Positions 26,023-39,508 of a stretch of DNA of 64,000 nucleotides are shown piece by piece. This DNA comes from Onchocerca volvulus (taxonomy: Eukaryota; Nematoda; Chromadorea; Rhabditida; Onchocercidae). The position numbers and the translations under genes were made by a program. The notes beneath the pieces are model-generated. The model was not told the origin of the DNA. It worked only from the letters and a program-made list of their open reading frames with translations, and did not search any database. The stretch is taken from assembly GCA_000499405.2 (NCBI GenBank), contig HG738140.1:3792465-3856464 (forward strand), read 5' to 3'. Within the stretch, counting starts at the first letter, position 1; every line of letters starts with the position of its first letter.

Positions 26023-29000
26023 ATGGAATTATCAGGAAGTAATTTGTGTAAAAAAAATGATGCTGAACTTATCACGAATGATATCAGTCATTCGATGATA
26101 TCAACTGAAGTATTAACAGATGCAAGCATTAATAACTTTACTTCCACTGATTGTGTACCACCACGGAAACGTCCAAAACGTTTATCAATTAGCTGTGTGG
26201 AACGAGGTAAAATGATAATTTTGATTATTGATAAATTTCGAAAATTCTCAATTTAAATTTCATGTTAATTAATATGATCATTAATCCGTTAATTGAATCA
26301 ATTTTTTTATTCCATTGTCGAATATTTCAAAAGTTTCTTTATCTTATCAAGGAATACATTTTTTAATTTTTTGTGGGGTGATTAATGATTGCCCGGTTAA
26401 AATGAAATTAAAATTCTATCAACAATCAATCAGTAATTATCTTTTGATTCAGAATTTAATTTTGGTTTTATTTCAACTTTACTGATATTGTCATTAATCT
26501 CTTAATCTGAAAAATATGATAAAACTTTAATTTCCTCTCTCTAGATTATTGTAATTTGGCTTTTACTAAATTTTATCTGTTTCAGCATCTCTAACCGAAC
26601 ATATCTGAATTAATAACTTCTGAATCATCATTGTAGATATCCAGGATTCGTTCATTCCGTTTGGATCCAATGATGATGCATCGATTATCAATGTTCGTGT
26701 TATTTCACTATCTGATGATGCTAACGATGAGCTACGTGAACTGAATTGTATTTGCGAAGACACGCCTAAAATTTATCGCGTAAGACTAGGAGGAATTTGG
26801 TCATCTACTCCAGTCAAAATTGGTTCTTCCTTGCGTGTTATTGGTGCTAAAATAGAAGGAGAAAAGGTAATTTCAATTATATTTTTTTATTCAACAATTT
26901 GAAATTTTCACTATAATTTAAAAAAAATATGTATATATGTAACCTAGAAATACACATAGCTATTTTAAAAATATTGCGCATGAAATAACCTGATATATTT
27001 TTGGAATATCAATATTATCAACATTAATATTTGATTGGTAGTACTTGTAATGATTATTTTCTAGGATTTATTGTTAAATTGGGAAAATGGTGTATTGATT
27101 GTGGAACGTAATGTACTGGTTCCATGTACACTTATCGCTCAAGGCACATCTTGTCGCCGAAAAGCGATACTTTCGCATTATTTTAGAGGACGAAGCAGTA
27201 CAACAAAAGAAATGCTGATTGGAAATGTAGTTCACGAACTCTTCCAAGTATATATTTCCATGTAAAGATAATTTGCTGTTAATTTGATAATATTTCCAGT
27301 GATGTTATTTATCATTTTTGGTGAAAAAAGGCATGATTCAAGATACTAAGCTTCATATTAGACTCTATATTTCTTAGCAGTGATAAAGTTCTTTATTTCT
27401 TGATAAAAATAAAAGAAAGAAATGCAACCACAGGCAGGACATTGTCCATATCTAAAGTGATAAGTGGAATTTTTGGACAAAGAGCTATCATTGCAAAAAT
27501 AGTAGCAATTACTTTTCAAGTGATTTTCAGATTGCGATTACACGTTCAGGATTTGATGTTACTGAAAGCAGTTTACTTGATCTGTGGCGAAAAGAGTTGC
27601 ATGAGCAGTATGCTGAACAACTTTTCGTTCTAAATCTTTCATCTCAAGAGGTTTATTTTTGTTTTTCATAGATTCTGGAACGATTTGTTGGAAATGTTAT
27701 TCGAATTTTCTTTAGGTTGAAGACGAATTGTCTCTTTATTTCAAAACAATCACTCGTTGGGTATCATCTCATATGCCAGAACCAAAAGGTCGAAATGAAT
27801 ACTTACAAATAGGTTCGAGAATCAAAGAAGTAGTGGATATTGAGGAATCCATCTGGAATTCATGTTATGGTTTCAAAGCCAAAATTGATTGCACTTTGAA
27901 GGTCTCCTTATGTATTTTTTTATTTCTAGAATGTAGTTGGCAGGATTTAATTTGATATATTCTGTAATAAGAATTTATTTACATATTATTAATAAAAAGT
28001 TGATGAAAAGGTTACAAACAATTCGATGAAAATTTTTTACCTCATATACAGATAAGAAAGAAAGATGGAGATCAAAAATTGTTCCCTGTAGAATTGAAAA
28101 CCGGCAAATCAAATCCAAATACAGAGCATGTTACACAGGTCATGCTTTACTGCCTTGCCTTGGCCTCAAAACAGGTTGCATTATATTTAAATGTTCAGAA
28201 ACTTTTTTCAGTTTTGATTTTCATTCTTGTGAATTTGATTTCTAGTTTTACTTTATTTGAATAGTACATCTAAATGATTCTGTATATTATTTAGTATTAA
28301 TCGCTATAATCTAAGATTCTCGGTTTTCATTGTAACATATTAAGCTACTGGAAAGTAATGTACACAGCAATACTCAGCAAACGAATTACTAAAAAAATGA
28401 GCGAAAAAGAAAATGCAAATATGACCGAAATAAAATTCATAAATATATAAATATTTATACATTAATTTTCAAAGAGTACCATTGAAAGTGGATTGTTGCT
28501 ATATTTGCTGGATGCAACCCTTCGAACTGTATCTCCCAAAGCAATCGATCTCAAGGGAATCCTGCATATGCGCAACGAAATTGCTGCAGGCATAAGTGCT
28601 ATTTCGTTTGATAACCTTCCAGGTTCTTTTTGATTATTGAACATCCGAATTTGAGATTTCATTCCATCGGAAAAAAAATTTCAGATTTTTTAAACGATTT
28701 TCATGTAATTTTAATCACTTAGCGCTGCGAAGACTATGCAGCCTTACGTGATGATTGTTGACTGGTAAGATAAAATAAACATATTTTTTATAGAAACTTT
28801 TCATCTTCAGTCTTCGGAAAAATTTTAATTTGTTCTTTATTTTAGTGGCAATAATAGGCGACTTCATTATTATCTTTACAGAACCGGTCTGCGATACACA
28901 TATTTGTAAGTGGTGTAATCAGGCTTTATCATGTTCCTTATTACAACATTGTTCTGGATCAACTGTAACCGAAATCTTCTTTCAAGATCAAATAAAACAT

Positions 29001-32000
29001 CTTAAGCAAAGTCATATCGATTACTTCGAACGGTTCATTCGTTGGATACTAATGGAATGGCGATATGCCACCAAGAAAAATCCAACTGATAAGGAAAATA
29101 TATACAAAAGGTTTTTTTCATTTCATAAATTCTTTAGTGCTTTACTCAGTCAGATTTAGGAAACAAGGGTTAGCTATATCTAAGTATTATATGTATATAT
29201 ATGTTTTAAAGACTATAGAGGTGAATTTCAGAAAGAATTCGAATGTGATGGTTATCCTTCATTCCATCCGCGAGCAAAGGAATAGAATAATTATTACTTT
29301 TCAAAAGTAAATTCTTTTTCGCTAAAAATATCATTCTTTAAAAAGCTGTTCAAACAAATGTTTTCGGTTTAACATCCTATATGAAGTAACTTATTGGTTA
29401 CATCTGTGCAGAACGATAAAATTTGGTCATTTTCAGAGAGGGAGTAATAGATGAACAGTATGAATTGTTTATAAAAGGAGATATGCTATTAGTCTTTTCT
29501 GAAGAAAGTGAAATGATTGCTATGGGTTCTGTAATTTCTGTTAAAGGTAAGCTGATTTTTTAGATTACTATCAGTGGGGGAGAATTATCAGAAACTATCA
29601 ATGGGGGAGAATTATCAGAAAAATTAATTATGTTTTCGTTTTATGCGTAATTTCAAGAATGTAGTTACTGAATATGATGCACTATGTTTTGAATACGATC
29701 GTGCATTATTTTTTCGAAAAAAGTTTAGTATGTTGCATAAAAGAAATATTTTGGTCGGTTTGCTATTAGCCGATTAGGTTGTTTATAGTTCCATTTGGAA
29801 TATACTGAGATTCATCATTAAAAAAATTGAATTTTTGCAGAAAAATTCATCGATGTCACTGTAAATGGCAATAATAGTTCATTTGTTGTTGGGAAAACTT
29901 GTTTTCTTGAAAGACATGAAACTTCATTCAATTATACTGTTAATCTCGGAAATTTGATTGCATTAATGGTTGATGACAAACAAATGTATGCAGGTTTCTT
30001 AGCCTTGTCAAATTTTTCCTTCTATTGCTTAGTTTTCTTATTTATTTAGCAAAAATTAAAAAAATAAAATTCCAAGAGTTGAAAAAATTTAGAGAATTGG
30101 AAAATTCTCTCTTTATTTTTATCGATCCATCGCTCTAGACAAAATTTGTAAGTATAATAAGTTGTTCAGGTCAAAAATTAGATCTCTTATAATTGATATG
30201 AGACCACCGGTATTCTCAAAAATGAAAAAAGAAGATATAATTGGGATAGCAGAAATCGTACGACAATTAAATTGTGATCAAGCACGAGCAGTCGTTAAAT
30301 CTCTTATGTCTAGTGATTATGCAATTATTGAAGGATTTCCCGGATCTGGTGATATAAATTAATCTTTCTTAGTAAATCAATCTTTTAGAAAGGAAGAAGC
30401 AAGGGTCTGACAAAAACAAGAATAAAACTGTGAAGATTTTTTCCGGAAATTTCATAGATCAGACTGTTTTTTTTCCTAAACTATTTAAGTTTTTTTTTAA
30501 AAACTACTAGTTTCAGTTTTACAGTTTCTTTAATTGATTAAATCAACATGTGATAAATGAACAAAAAGTTGATAAAACTAAATCTGATTATAGGAAAAAC
30601 AAGCACATTAGTTGTGCTGATTCGTTGCCTTATTTATTTGGGTCGCACCGTTCTTGTTACTTCTCATACTCATTCTGCAATTGACAATCTTCTTTCAAAA
30701 CTTGTTGAGGTATTAATTCCTTACCATTTTTTACGTTTCTGAATGAAAAATTACGGACTACATTTCCTAAATGCAAAATTTGCTGTTACTTTCCCAGGTT
30801 ACTCCAAAATTCTGCTTTTTGTCGCATAGAAAAATTATTGCAGTAGGCGAAGTTGGAAAATTTTTCTACCGTCAATTTAAGTTAATCTTTCCAGTTTAAA
30901 AAAAATTACAATTTCAGTATATTGATGAAAATAATATTCTACGGTTGGGACAACAAACTTCTGTAAGAAAAAGTCTGCAACATCTAACTTTGGAAGCAAA
31001 GTTGTCTAAGTGTACGGGTACCGCGAAAGCTTCACTGATGCAGCATATCTTAAAGGAAACGGTAGAATTCCATTTTTTTTTCTCTTTCTCTATCATGCTA
31101 ATTGTTATATTGATTAAGTACTCAAAATCTAGTCGAAATTTTAATCATCAATCAGTTTTTTCAGTGATTATACTTATAAATTTCAGCCTATCGTTGCATG
31201 TACCTGTTTGGGAATGTCCACTAATTTGCTATTTTCGTATCGTCGTTTTTCAATGACAGTTGTTGATGAAGCATCTTTAGTATTGGAACCTACTATACTT
31301 CCTGCTATTGCTGCTTCTGATTCTTTTATACTTGTTGGTGATCATCGACAGCTTACTCCGCTTGTTTGTTCCAAGCAAGCTAGGTATGTTTTTCTTTTTT
31401 TTTTTTTCGCATAGTTTTCAAATATTAATCCAGATAAGTAATGGAGCAATAACTATAAACTGAATTAAATCAACCACTGTTTAATAAAAAATGAACTGCA
31501 TCTAATTTTTTTTTTCCCCTTTGCTGCAGATATGTAAAGATTGAAGCTATTTTGTTATTTAAAAAAAAAAAAAGCGAAAATGAAATTGAAACTAATGGTC
31601 TGATCAGTAATTTGCATCGTGCTACTTCAGACATGAAGGTATGGCAAAATCATTATTGGAACGATTAATCGTTCATCATTCGGCTGTAATCACATTGCAT
31701 TCGCAGTATCGGATGAATAGGTGAACTGCTGAATTTATATGATTCATTTATATGATTTTCGGAAGGATTATAATGTTCGCAGAAAAGAAACTGTTGAATT
31801 TTAATTATATTTCGAATTATAGGCCGATTGCGGAACTTAGCAGCGCTCTCTTTTATGAAAATAAACTTCGGTGTGCAAATAATATAATAGCTGAAGCAGT
31901 TCTCACCAACTTGGCTTCTGATCTTATCAGTGATGGCTTTCACTTTAGTATGTTCAATTAGTGATTTAGACATTTTTAATTAGTGGTTCAGATAAATTTT

Positions 32001-33049
32001 TGAAATTTTGAAATATCTTGAATCATGGTTCATATTAACTGGTTAATTTGAATAATTTTTTTAATTACTGCTACTAAAAAACGTTTCGCAAAAAAAAAAT
32101 CTGAGATTCCTTGTTAAATTAATTTTTGTCAATTATAAAGGAAAAATCGTTATAGAAGCATATAAGCTTTGTATTTCGAGTTTACTAAACGATGCTGTTG
32201 TATTTGTGGATACTCAATCGTATAAGAACCCATCATTTCGTGCAACTTTTAGCACTTTTGGCGAAGTTACTAATACTGGTGAACTAGAATTCATTGGAGG
32301 CCTTTGCAAATTATTTATTAAAGTTAGTTAGTGTTTGGAAGATCTGGTTGTTTATTGTTTGATCTGCTTTTTCACTGTTCGCAATTCACTGATAATTTAT
32401 TGCTAAATGAATTCTTTGAAAGAATTCCTTATTTATTTGAAGTACTTTTAGTTCAAGAGGTTTTTGATCGCTTACAATTATTTTTTTATGTAATTTATGT
32501 AACAAATATCATCTTCAGCTAGGTCTGTCGGTAAATGATCTTGGTGTTATCAGTGTTTATCGTTATCACGCTGAAAGATTGCGCCGTGTAGTTCAAGCAG
32601 GTATTGAAGTAAATACTGTTGATCAATATCAAGGAAGAGATAAGTCGATTATTGTGTTAAGTTTTGTCTGGACTGGAGAAGCAGAAAATCGAAAAAGTGA
32701 ACTGCTCGCCGATTGTCGGCGAATTAATGTTGCTATTACAAGGGCTAAGTACAAATTGATATTGGTCGGATGTCAGAAGTCATTGTCAAGGTAACTCTTT
32801 AAATGTTTGATATTTCCTCATTACATTATATTAATTCCAAAAAGGGAATCAAATCGGTAAATATCATTATTAGTTCAAGATATTTTTGAGATTCGAATTA
32901 GAATTTTTTACTAAACTATTTTACTGTTTTGTTTTGCGCAAAATTAGAAACTAAAATAGCTGTCTTATCTGCATGCTTTCAGCTATCCAGCAGTGAGTGC
33001 AGTAATTAATGCAATTCCTAAGGAATGCGTCACAAAATTACAAGAATAG
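26023..33049 (+). CDS. DNA2: DNA2 ATP-dependent nuclease-helicase
   Basis: DNA2 cleaves 5' flaps during Okazaki-fragment maturation and drives long-range end resection in the nucleus. Nineteen exons, all phase-consistent, give 1,009 residues (human about 1,060): 26023-26206, 26637-26866, 27065-27247, 27531-27650, 27716-27901, 28052-28174, 28475-28622, 28882-29110, 29437-29546, 29841-29985, 30170-30348, 30594-30709, 30918-31061, 31187-31383, 31631-31720, 31823-31947, 32141-32322, 32519-32790, 32983-33049. The RecB-type nuclease has VHELFQ (to residue 199), D297 in FKAKID, E315 and K317 in PVELKTGK, and the EHVTQVMLY motif. The Fe-S cysteines are C168, C400, C403 and C409. The SF1 helicase has Walker A GFPGSGKTST (608-617, split by an intron), DEAS (726-729), GDHRQL, QYRM, QYQGRDKS (933-940) and RRINVAITRAK (964-974). 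All key residues are present, so it should be active. Confidence 0.96.
29567..29620 (+). repeat. 27-bp tandem duplication in a DNA2 intron
   Basis: The unit ACTATCARTGGGGGAGAATT followed by ATCAGAA occurs twice head-to-tail with one base difference, inside the intron after exon 29437-29546. It is a recent local slippage product. Confidence 0.8.
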
Positions 33050-35068
33050 GCATGCGATTATTATATTGAATGACAATTTAATATAATCATATGTTTATTC
33101 GAGTGACATCACTATTTTTCTTACCAGATATATCACTTGTTTTTATATATACAACGTATCTTATCATCACTCTATCTAATCTATCATTATTACGTCATTC
33201 TAACATCTGTGATTTTACAAACAATTTTAATGGAACGGACTAACTGTAACAACGAAGTTATGTTCGGTGCAAAGGACAAACCAACAAGAAGATAATATAC
33301 TTTCTGCTACTAATCTTTTTATCATTGTGCGACAGATAATGTACTCTGTAGGAGATAGTAGTTACTTTAGACTATATATCATTAGATCAAGACCATTTAT
33401 TCAGTGACAGATAATATTATTGGCGTAAAAAATTGAATATAATAAATCAAAAATCATGGGCATAAATCTATGAAGATTTCCTAAAATGTCATGAATTCGA
33501 TTATAAAAAATGCGGATTTAAGACTTCAGTAAAGTTTTTAACGAAAATCACCAGATTTCTTCTAAAACTTTCCAGCAATTTTTTGTGGTTTCATTTAGAT
33601 AATTAATTTATTTTATTGATCGTATACCTAAGATTTTTTTTTTTTGTTCCTGTTGCTACTTTTTTCACTTAAAGTGACTGATTCTAAACATAATGAGGTT
33701 ATGTATTCTACAATCTTTACTGCATCTTGTTTTTAATATTCTTTTCACTTATTCTGAGTCATTCTTCATAACTGTATAATACTTTTAAGCTGTCTTTCAT
33801 AAAATAAGCATTTTTTTCTTTTTTGTTTAAAATAAAAGTACAAATAGATGCTTCAAAAGATATTGTAATCGTTTATTTGGAAGATATAATCTCTTATAAA
33901 ATATATGGGATAGTTTGAAAGTATCATAATCTCTTATAAAATATATGGGGTAGTTTGAAAGTATCATGAAATATTATAGATTGCCATATTTTATGGTAAT
34001 TTGAACTAACCGCTTGTATTTTTATAACCTTTTCTAGTAATATTTTTTTATTTTTATATTTTATGATATTTTGAAATAAATCATCCATATTTTTCATTGT
34101 GTTTAAACTCATGTTTTTCATATCTTTAATTATATTCCTTCGTTTTTTTTTTTTTTTTAACTATTTTTGCTCAGCTTGATATATTATTCACCAAAAAAAA
34201 ACTATTTCAAATTCGTTTGAAGCTATTTTTCGTCATCTCATGCATCTCATCCACACATTTCTGTCTTTTATATACTTATATGAATTAGGAATGACCCATT
34301 CTTATTTTCTATTCATTTACCAAATTATCAAGTGTGCATATGAATTAAGAATGATGCATTTTTTTGGAGTATTTTGAAACTACAAATTCTGATTTCTATC
34401 GTCAATAAAAGCATTTTGTTTTGATTTCGTTAATAAAGGTTTTTTTCGACAGTAAACTGGATTTTAATTTTCATGTAAGTTGTAATTGATCAAATGTAAT
34501 TTTTGATGAAAATATGGACAAAGCAATAGAAATGACGAAACTTATTGTATATCAAGTGCCAAAAATTGATGAAGTCAGAATAGAAAAAATCAATCCATTC
34601 AAGTGATATGTGGTGAAATGGGCCAAACAGATGAAAAAAAAAAAATAGTTTAATCTTCTCATCACTTGGGGATCTTATTATTTGCTTTTTAAAATATTAG
34701 TTCCAAGAAAAGTAATGAAGTCTGCTTATATGCAAATATAGTAATTCATATTATATTTCATAATAATAGTACGAATAACTAGCTATACATTGTATGTGAT
34801 CAAATGCCATTAGTCTACGTAGAACTTATAATTTAACAAAAGTAACTGAAATTGATTCTTTTGAAATTAATAATTTAACAAATTCGTAAGCAGTAAATTC
34901 AATAAATTTTCGCAAAAGAGATTTTACAAAAAAAAACCTAAAATTTAAAATTCAAGAAAACTTATTGATAATAACATTTAGGCTTTCTCTTAAGAAAAGA
35001 AATTTGAATGAATATTAGCGCGTAATTATCATTTCCAATTATAACTTATCAGTTATTTTCTCATGTAA
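33050..35068. other. Intergenic region downstream of DNA2
   Basis: No exon could be supported. The first few hundred bases should be the DNA2 3' UTR and polyadenylation region; several AATAAA-like hexamers are present, so the site cannot be chosen. A 40-bp tandem duplication lies at 33886-33965. The rest is A/T-rich simple sequence. Confidence 0.5.
33886..33965 (+). repeat. 40-bp unit tandem duplication
   Basis: Two head-to-tail copies of a unit beginning ATAATCTCTTATAAAATATA and ending GTTTGAAAGTATC differ at one position (GGGATAG versus GGGGTAG). Two copies this similar indicate a recent duplication. Confidence 0.85.
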
Positions 35069-35576
35069 TCTATATCTATAAAATAAAAATGTAAATTTTG
35101 GTGATAATGTCAATGATGATGACAGATTAATATAAATGAACGGGTTGAATTTAGGTATATTTATATGGAAATACGCGGGTATACCCATGCGGAAACCTAT
35201 TTGAATGCAACGTTGCATTCAAACTTCAGATCAATCGGTGAAGAGCTTGAAACATTGTGTGGCAGATAACCTATCACACCTGAAATAGTTTGGAAGTAAA
35301 TGAGCGGGCTGAGTTTTTTGACCACATTCACATTCTTTATTGTTCATTTTTACACAATGTTTCAACTTCTTCAACGAATGATTTGAAATTTTGATATAAC
35401 GTTACATCCAAATAGATGTTCTTTTTACAAAGATACGCGCGTGTTTAAGAACTTTCGGAGATTTAAGGTTTTGATTAAACGAATATTTGTAAGCTAATTT
35501 TTGTGTAATGGCTTACATTTTTATTTCTATATAGATTAGCAGGATGGTCACGCTAAACGTGACCGGATGCATCTAG
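35069..35576 (+). mobile_element. Short non-autonomous Helitron (about 0.5 kb)
   Basis: The left end is A|TCTATATCTATAAAATAAAA (TC at 35069, or less likely at 35075). The right end is CTAG at 35573-35576 followed by T. Eight bases before the CTAG is a perfect 7-bp stem, GGTCACG, loop CTAAA, CGTGACC. The 5' terminal sequence reappears inverted near the 3' end as TTACATTTTTATTTCTATATAGA (35516-35535). Both termini resemble the 2.1-kb Helitron in the TPR intron. A shared module occurs once directly (about 35195-35265) and once inverted (about 35345-35410). No coding capacity is present. The subterminal inverted repeat is a feature described for Helentron/Helitron2-type elements, so the exact subclass is open. 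Confidence 0.78.
35536..35576 (+). other. Helitron 3' terminator hairpin and CTAG end
   Basis: The 7-bp stem and 5-base loop at 35546-35564 followed by GGATGCATCTAG is the replication-termination structure of Helitrons. The element in the TPR intron has a shorter 6-bp stem at the same distance from its CTAG. Confidence 0.75.
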
Positions 35577-36334
35577 TTTTTAATAATTTCCTTTTAAATC
35601 TAACAAAATCACGTCTATCTTAAGTTTTTTTTTTCTTTTTTTTTTGTTAATGCTAACAAAGCGTTGACTTTATTTTTATCAAATTTATCTTAAAAGATCT
35701 CTTATAATATCAGCATAAATAATAAAAATTTAGCACCAGCATAAACAGTAATTACACCTCTTCTCTTATTTTAATATTTTTTAAAGAAAAAAATAGCTGA
35801 AAGGTTTAAAATGAAAATTTTGTCTTTTTGTCTGAAATTTAATATTTCAATTCATTATGAAATAGTTAGTACTATTCGATGGAATTTTATCATGCATGAA
35901 TAAATATTGACTTAGTTTTATATAACCAAACTATACAATTTAATTTCGCAAAATAAATCGCGAATGTTGCTTAATCTTGATAAACGAATCATGGAACTGT
36001 TTACTCTCGAGAAATTGAATCAATAAATTTCGATAAACTTATTTACTTCCATTAAGTGAACCACTGAATCCAAAAAATTTACTCTTGCGAAAAGTTACTT
36101 AAAATTCAAGAAAGAAATCGTTAGAATTGCGCTTACCCTCGAAATAAAAAATTTATTCTCGGCAGATGAGTTGCTGAAACTTGAGAAATAGCCTGAGTGA
36201 TAAAAGTTCGTGAAAATTGAACTGATATATTGGTCTGTCGGTTCTTCAATAAGTAAATTGTTCGTTTACTTAATGAATGTTAAACATCTGTTCACAATCT
36301 AAAGTCAATTTGTTAGTTTTGAATGAACAAACCA

Positions 36335-36403
36335 TATGTATTTGTATGTGTATGTGTATGTGTATGTGTATGTGTGTGCATGTGTGTATGTGTATGTGTG
36401 TAT
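36335..36403 (+). repeat. TGTATG microsatellite
   Basis: Hexamer units TGTATG with TGTGTG interruptions run for about 70 bases. Open frames on both strands here translate to YV/CV or HT repeats and are products of the repeat. Confidence 0.9.
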
Positions 36404-38349
36404 TTTAACAATTTATTTAACCCACACACTAATGTGTTTTGGCCAGATGAACTTGAAATGTTCGATAGAAATTTTAGAACGAATGTCCTCATTTCCAATT
36501 CAAATAGCCTTTTTTTTTTTTTTTTTTTTTCAATCAATGAATGTCCTTAGCTAAAGTATAGAATAAAAAATCTACTTTTTTTTTTTAAAATTATTTTTTA
36601 GATACAAAAAAAGAAAAAGTTTTATTAATTATATGCAATTTTTTTCGTCACATACATGATTGGAAATTTCAGATTTTTTCCTTTTTTCCTTTTTTCCTTT
36701 TTTTTTTTTTTTGCTCTTATATTTAAATATTTGAATAAATTAAAATATTTTATTGATTATCAATTCGACAATAACGATGAATTTTTTTCTAAACTAAATA
36801 ATAATTGATATTGCAATATGATATCTTATTATAATATAATTAAATGCATAATTATTGCTTAAAAATATGAACAATAAAAAAAAACAAAAAAATTATAAAT
36901 ATTTGAAGAAAATTTTTTGAAAAATTCGATGATTTATCTATCATTGTTTTCCGATGCAAAAAAAGCAACTTTATCTTTGATTTTGGTATTTGAATTGATA
37001 AAAAAAAAAAATTCTTTTTATAATTTTATCTTTGATTAACTTCTTCCTTACATTTTATAATCTTCTAATCATTTATTCATTTGTTCAAATGTTTTATTCA
37101 TTCCAAACATTCCTTTCATTGCTAATTTTTTTCCCTTTTTTTATGCATCAATTTTTATTTCCACTCAATTTTTCTACTTTTCATTAATATAATTTAGGAA
37201 AGAAAAAAAAAAATTCTATCAATTTTCAGTTTTTTTTTCTTATTTCACACTTTTAATGAAAAATTTCATTAGTGGAAAGCATTAGTGGAAAAAAAAAAAA
37301 CTGTTAACAAAGTAAATTATCTACCTATTGCTATTTTTAAACTAAAAATTTAATACATTTACTTGAAGATTATTTGAATGAAAACTTGCAATAAGTTTAT
37401 TTTATTTTATTTTTTTAATTCATAGTTCTTTTTTTTAGTTTATAGTTTATGTTTAGTTGATTTTTTTCATTTATACTTACAAGTTTATTTATTTATTTCT
37501 TTTACTTTTTCATAATAATCATTGAAGATAATAATTATTAAATTTGATTTTCATCCTTAATCAGATCTTTTTTCCCGCTCTTTTTTTTCTATTTGATCTA
37601 AAAATAAAAGCATCCGAATTATGATTGGGATCAATTATCATAATACTGTCTTATTATAGTTCTCTTAAATGGAAAAGAATCATGATAAGAATACATAATT
37701 TTTCCTTCTTTTTTTTATTTGATGGAAATAGTAAATCCGAATAAAAAGAGTGATTCTTTCATTCATTCATTAAAGAAATACGTGAAATAAGTATTACGAA
37801 AATGGATTTTAATTTATTTCTTTATATGAAAACTTCTATTTATGTCGGAATTTTTTTTTAATTTAAATTCATTAATGCAACTTATCAGGCGAGTATTATA
37901 GTATGGAAATATCTGTCATCTATTAGCTTCATCTTTTTAATAAATGGAATAAAATTACTATTAATGATATTATGGATTGAATTATCTAATGTTATCATGG
38001 TTATCAGTTGACAGAAATCTTTTTGCTCGATACCACAAATTCTAATTTATACATAACTTTTTATATATTGAATCCAAAAATAAGTCTTTTTGATTTAGTG
38101 CATATTGAAAAATCTTGAAGTATCATCTATTTACATTTATTTCCATTTCTTATTTTAAGAATCATTCTAGAATGTTTCGAAATATTCGAAATTATATCCA
38201 GTTCTCTTGTAATTAAAATTTAACCTTAAAATTGCTTATTCTTTTCAATAAACATAATTGATCGTTCAAAAGATTAATCGTAATTTATATCTATTTCTTT
38301 TTGTCTACATATTTCTATATTATACTTCTATATCTTCATAAAATTCTAA
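36404..38349. other. AT-rich intergenic DNA
   Basis: Homopolymer-rich sequence with a short CCTTTTTT repeat at about 36678-36705. No exon, RNA gene or transposon terminus was seen. Confidence 0.5.
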
Positions 38350-39240
38350 CTTATTCATCTAAAAAAAAAAAAAAAAAAACAAATGGACCCACGCATAAAT
38401 CAATACGCCCACGCATAAATCACTACACCCACGCACACGCCCACAAACCACCCACTCATGTCTTTTTTATACAATAACATTAGCAAATAGTTTTTAAGAA
38501 ACTGCTTCTTATCGCTAATATGTTTGGTTTTATTGAATGAGAACAATTTGCAGAATTTTAGCATAAAGCCAAAATTCTATAAATTATTCATTTAAAAAAA
38601 TATAAAAATAAAAAATAAAACAAATGAATTCACCAAAACTTAACACATAATCTCGCATACGCCCACACATGTCATCTATTCAGATCAATTAATTGTCATT
38701 ATTATTTCGAACCAAATAATAATAATAATTATAACAACTAATTTCTAGAATTATTCTTTCTTATTGCTTCGATTTCAAATTTTATTCAGTCATAAACAAT
38801 TTTTATTCCAAAAGAAAGCAAAAATTCTACAATTTATTCATAAAAAACAAGAAAACGAACCCACGCACAAATCACCATACACCCACGCATATACCCACAT
38901 ACACACACCAATTAATGCACGGAATTTTTTTTTTCTTTATACAAAATAACAATAATCATTAATTTAACATAAATTTTTTTCTTTTTCCCAATATTTCAGA
39001 TTTTATTTTAAGTCAGAAAATGCATTTTAGAAGAAAAGCTAAAATTCTAACAAGTTAGTTGCTTGAGAAAAAAAAAAAACTGACTAATCCATGCACAAAT
39101 CATACCCTATGCAGATGCTTTTTTTTTTTTTCGATGCAAAAATAATAAAAATGTTCAATTTGAATGAAATTTTTTCTCATTCAAGTTTTATTTCAAAATT
39201 TCAAATAATTTTTGCATTTTTAGAAGGCAATTTTAAAGGC
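38350..39240 (+). repeat. Decaying tandem repeat, about 210-260-bp period, about four units
   Basis: Each unit contains, in order, an A-run, a C-rich core of the CCCACGCATAAATCA type, a TTTTTTATACAATAACA-like block, a TTTCAGATTTTATT-like block and AAAATTCTA. The C-rich cores start near 38390, 38652, 38860 and 39088. The cores are the only C-rich DNA for kilobases. The units have diverged in sequence and length but keep the block order. Confidence 0.6.
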
Positions 39241-39394
39241 TGAAAAAGGAAAGGAAAGGAAAGAATGCTTATTTGCTTGCGCAATCGATAAGCAAGCATT
39301 TGGTTAGCTTATTATAGATAGATTGGCTAAGTATTATAATGTATTCTATTAATGTTAGCTTTTGCATTCGAGAATAAGCAAAATATCCTAAGGT

Positions 39395-39440
39395 CACACA
39401 CACACGCACACAAACACACACACACACACATATGTATGTA
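39395..39440 (+). repeat. CA microsatellite
   Basis: About 20 CA dinucleotides with single interruptions, followed by a short TATGTA run. Confidence 0.9.
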
Positions 39441-39508
39441 TATAAATACATTTCTCGAATAGAACCCTTAAATTATAAAATTCAATAAAATGAACATTGT
39501 TGACATCT

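Noticed and set aside
28722..28766. Possible DNA2 exon after CACTTAG
   Set aside because: The flanking exons 28475-28622 and 28882-29110 join directly in phase at residues that continue the DNA2 alignment, so the segment is intronic.
30797..30895. Open segment after TTCCCAG in the DNA2 gene
   Set aside because: It ends in a stop without a usable donor. Joining 30709 to 30918 is in phase and continues the helicase domain.
31531..31625. Possible DNA2 exon after GCTGCAG
   Set aside because: It contains a poly-A tract and breaks the frame. Joining 31383 to 31631 restores the conserved motif III-IV spacing.
36313..36554. Overlapping open frames on both strands
   Set aside because: They are translations of a TGTATG microsatellite and a poly-T run.
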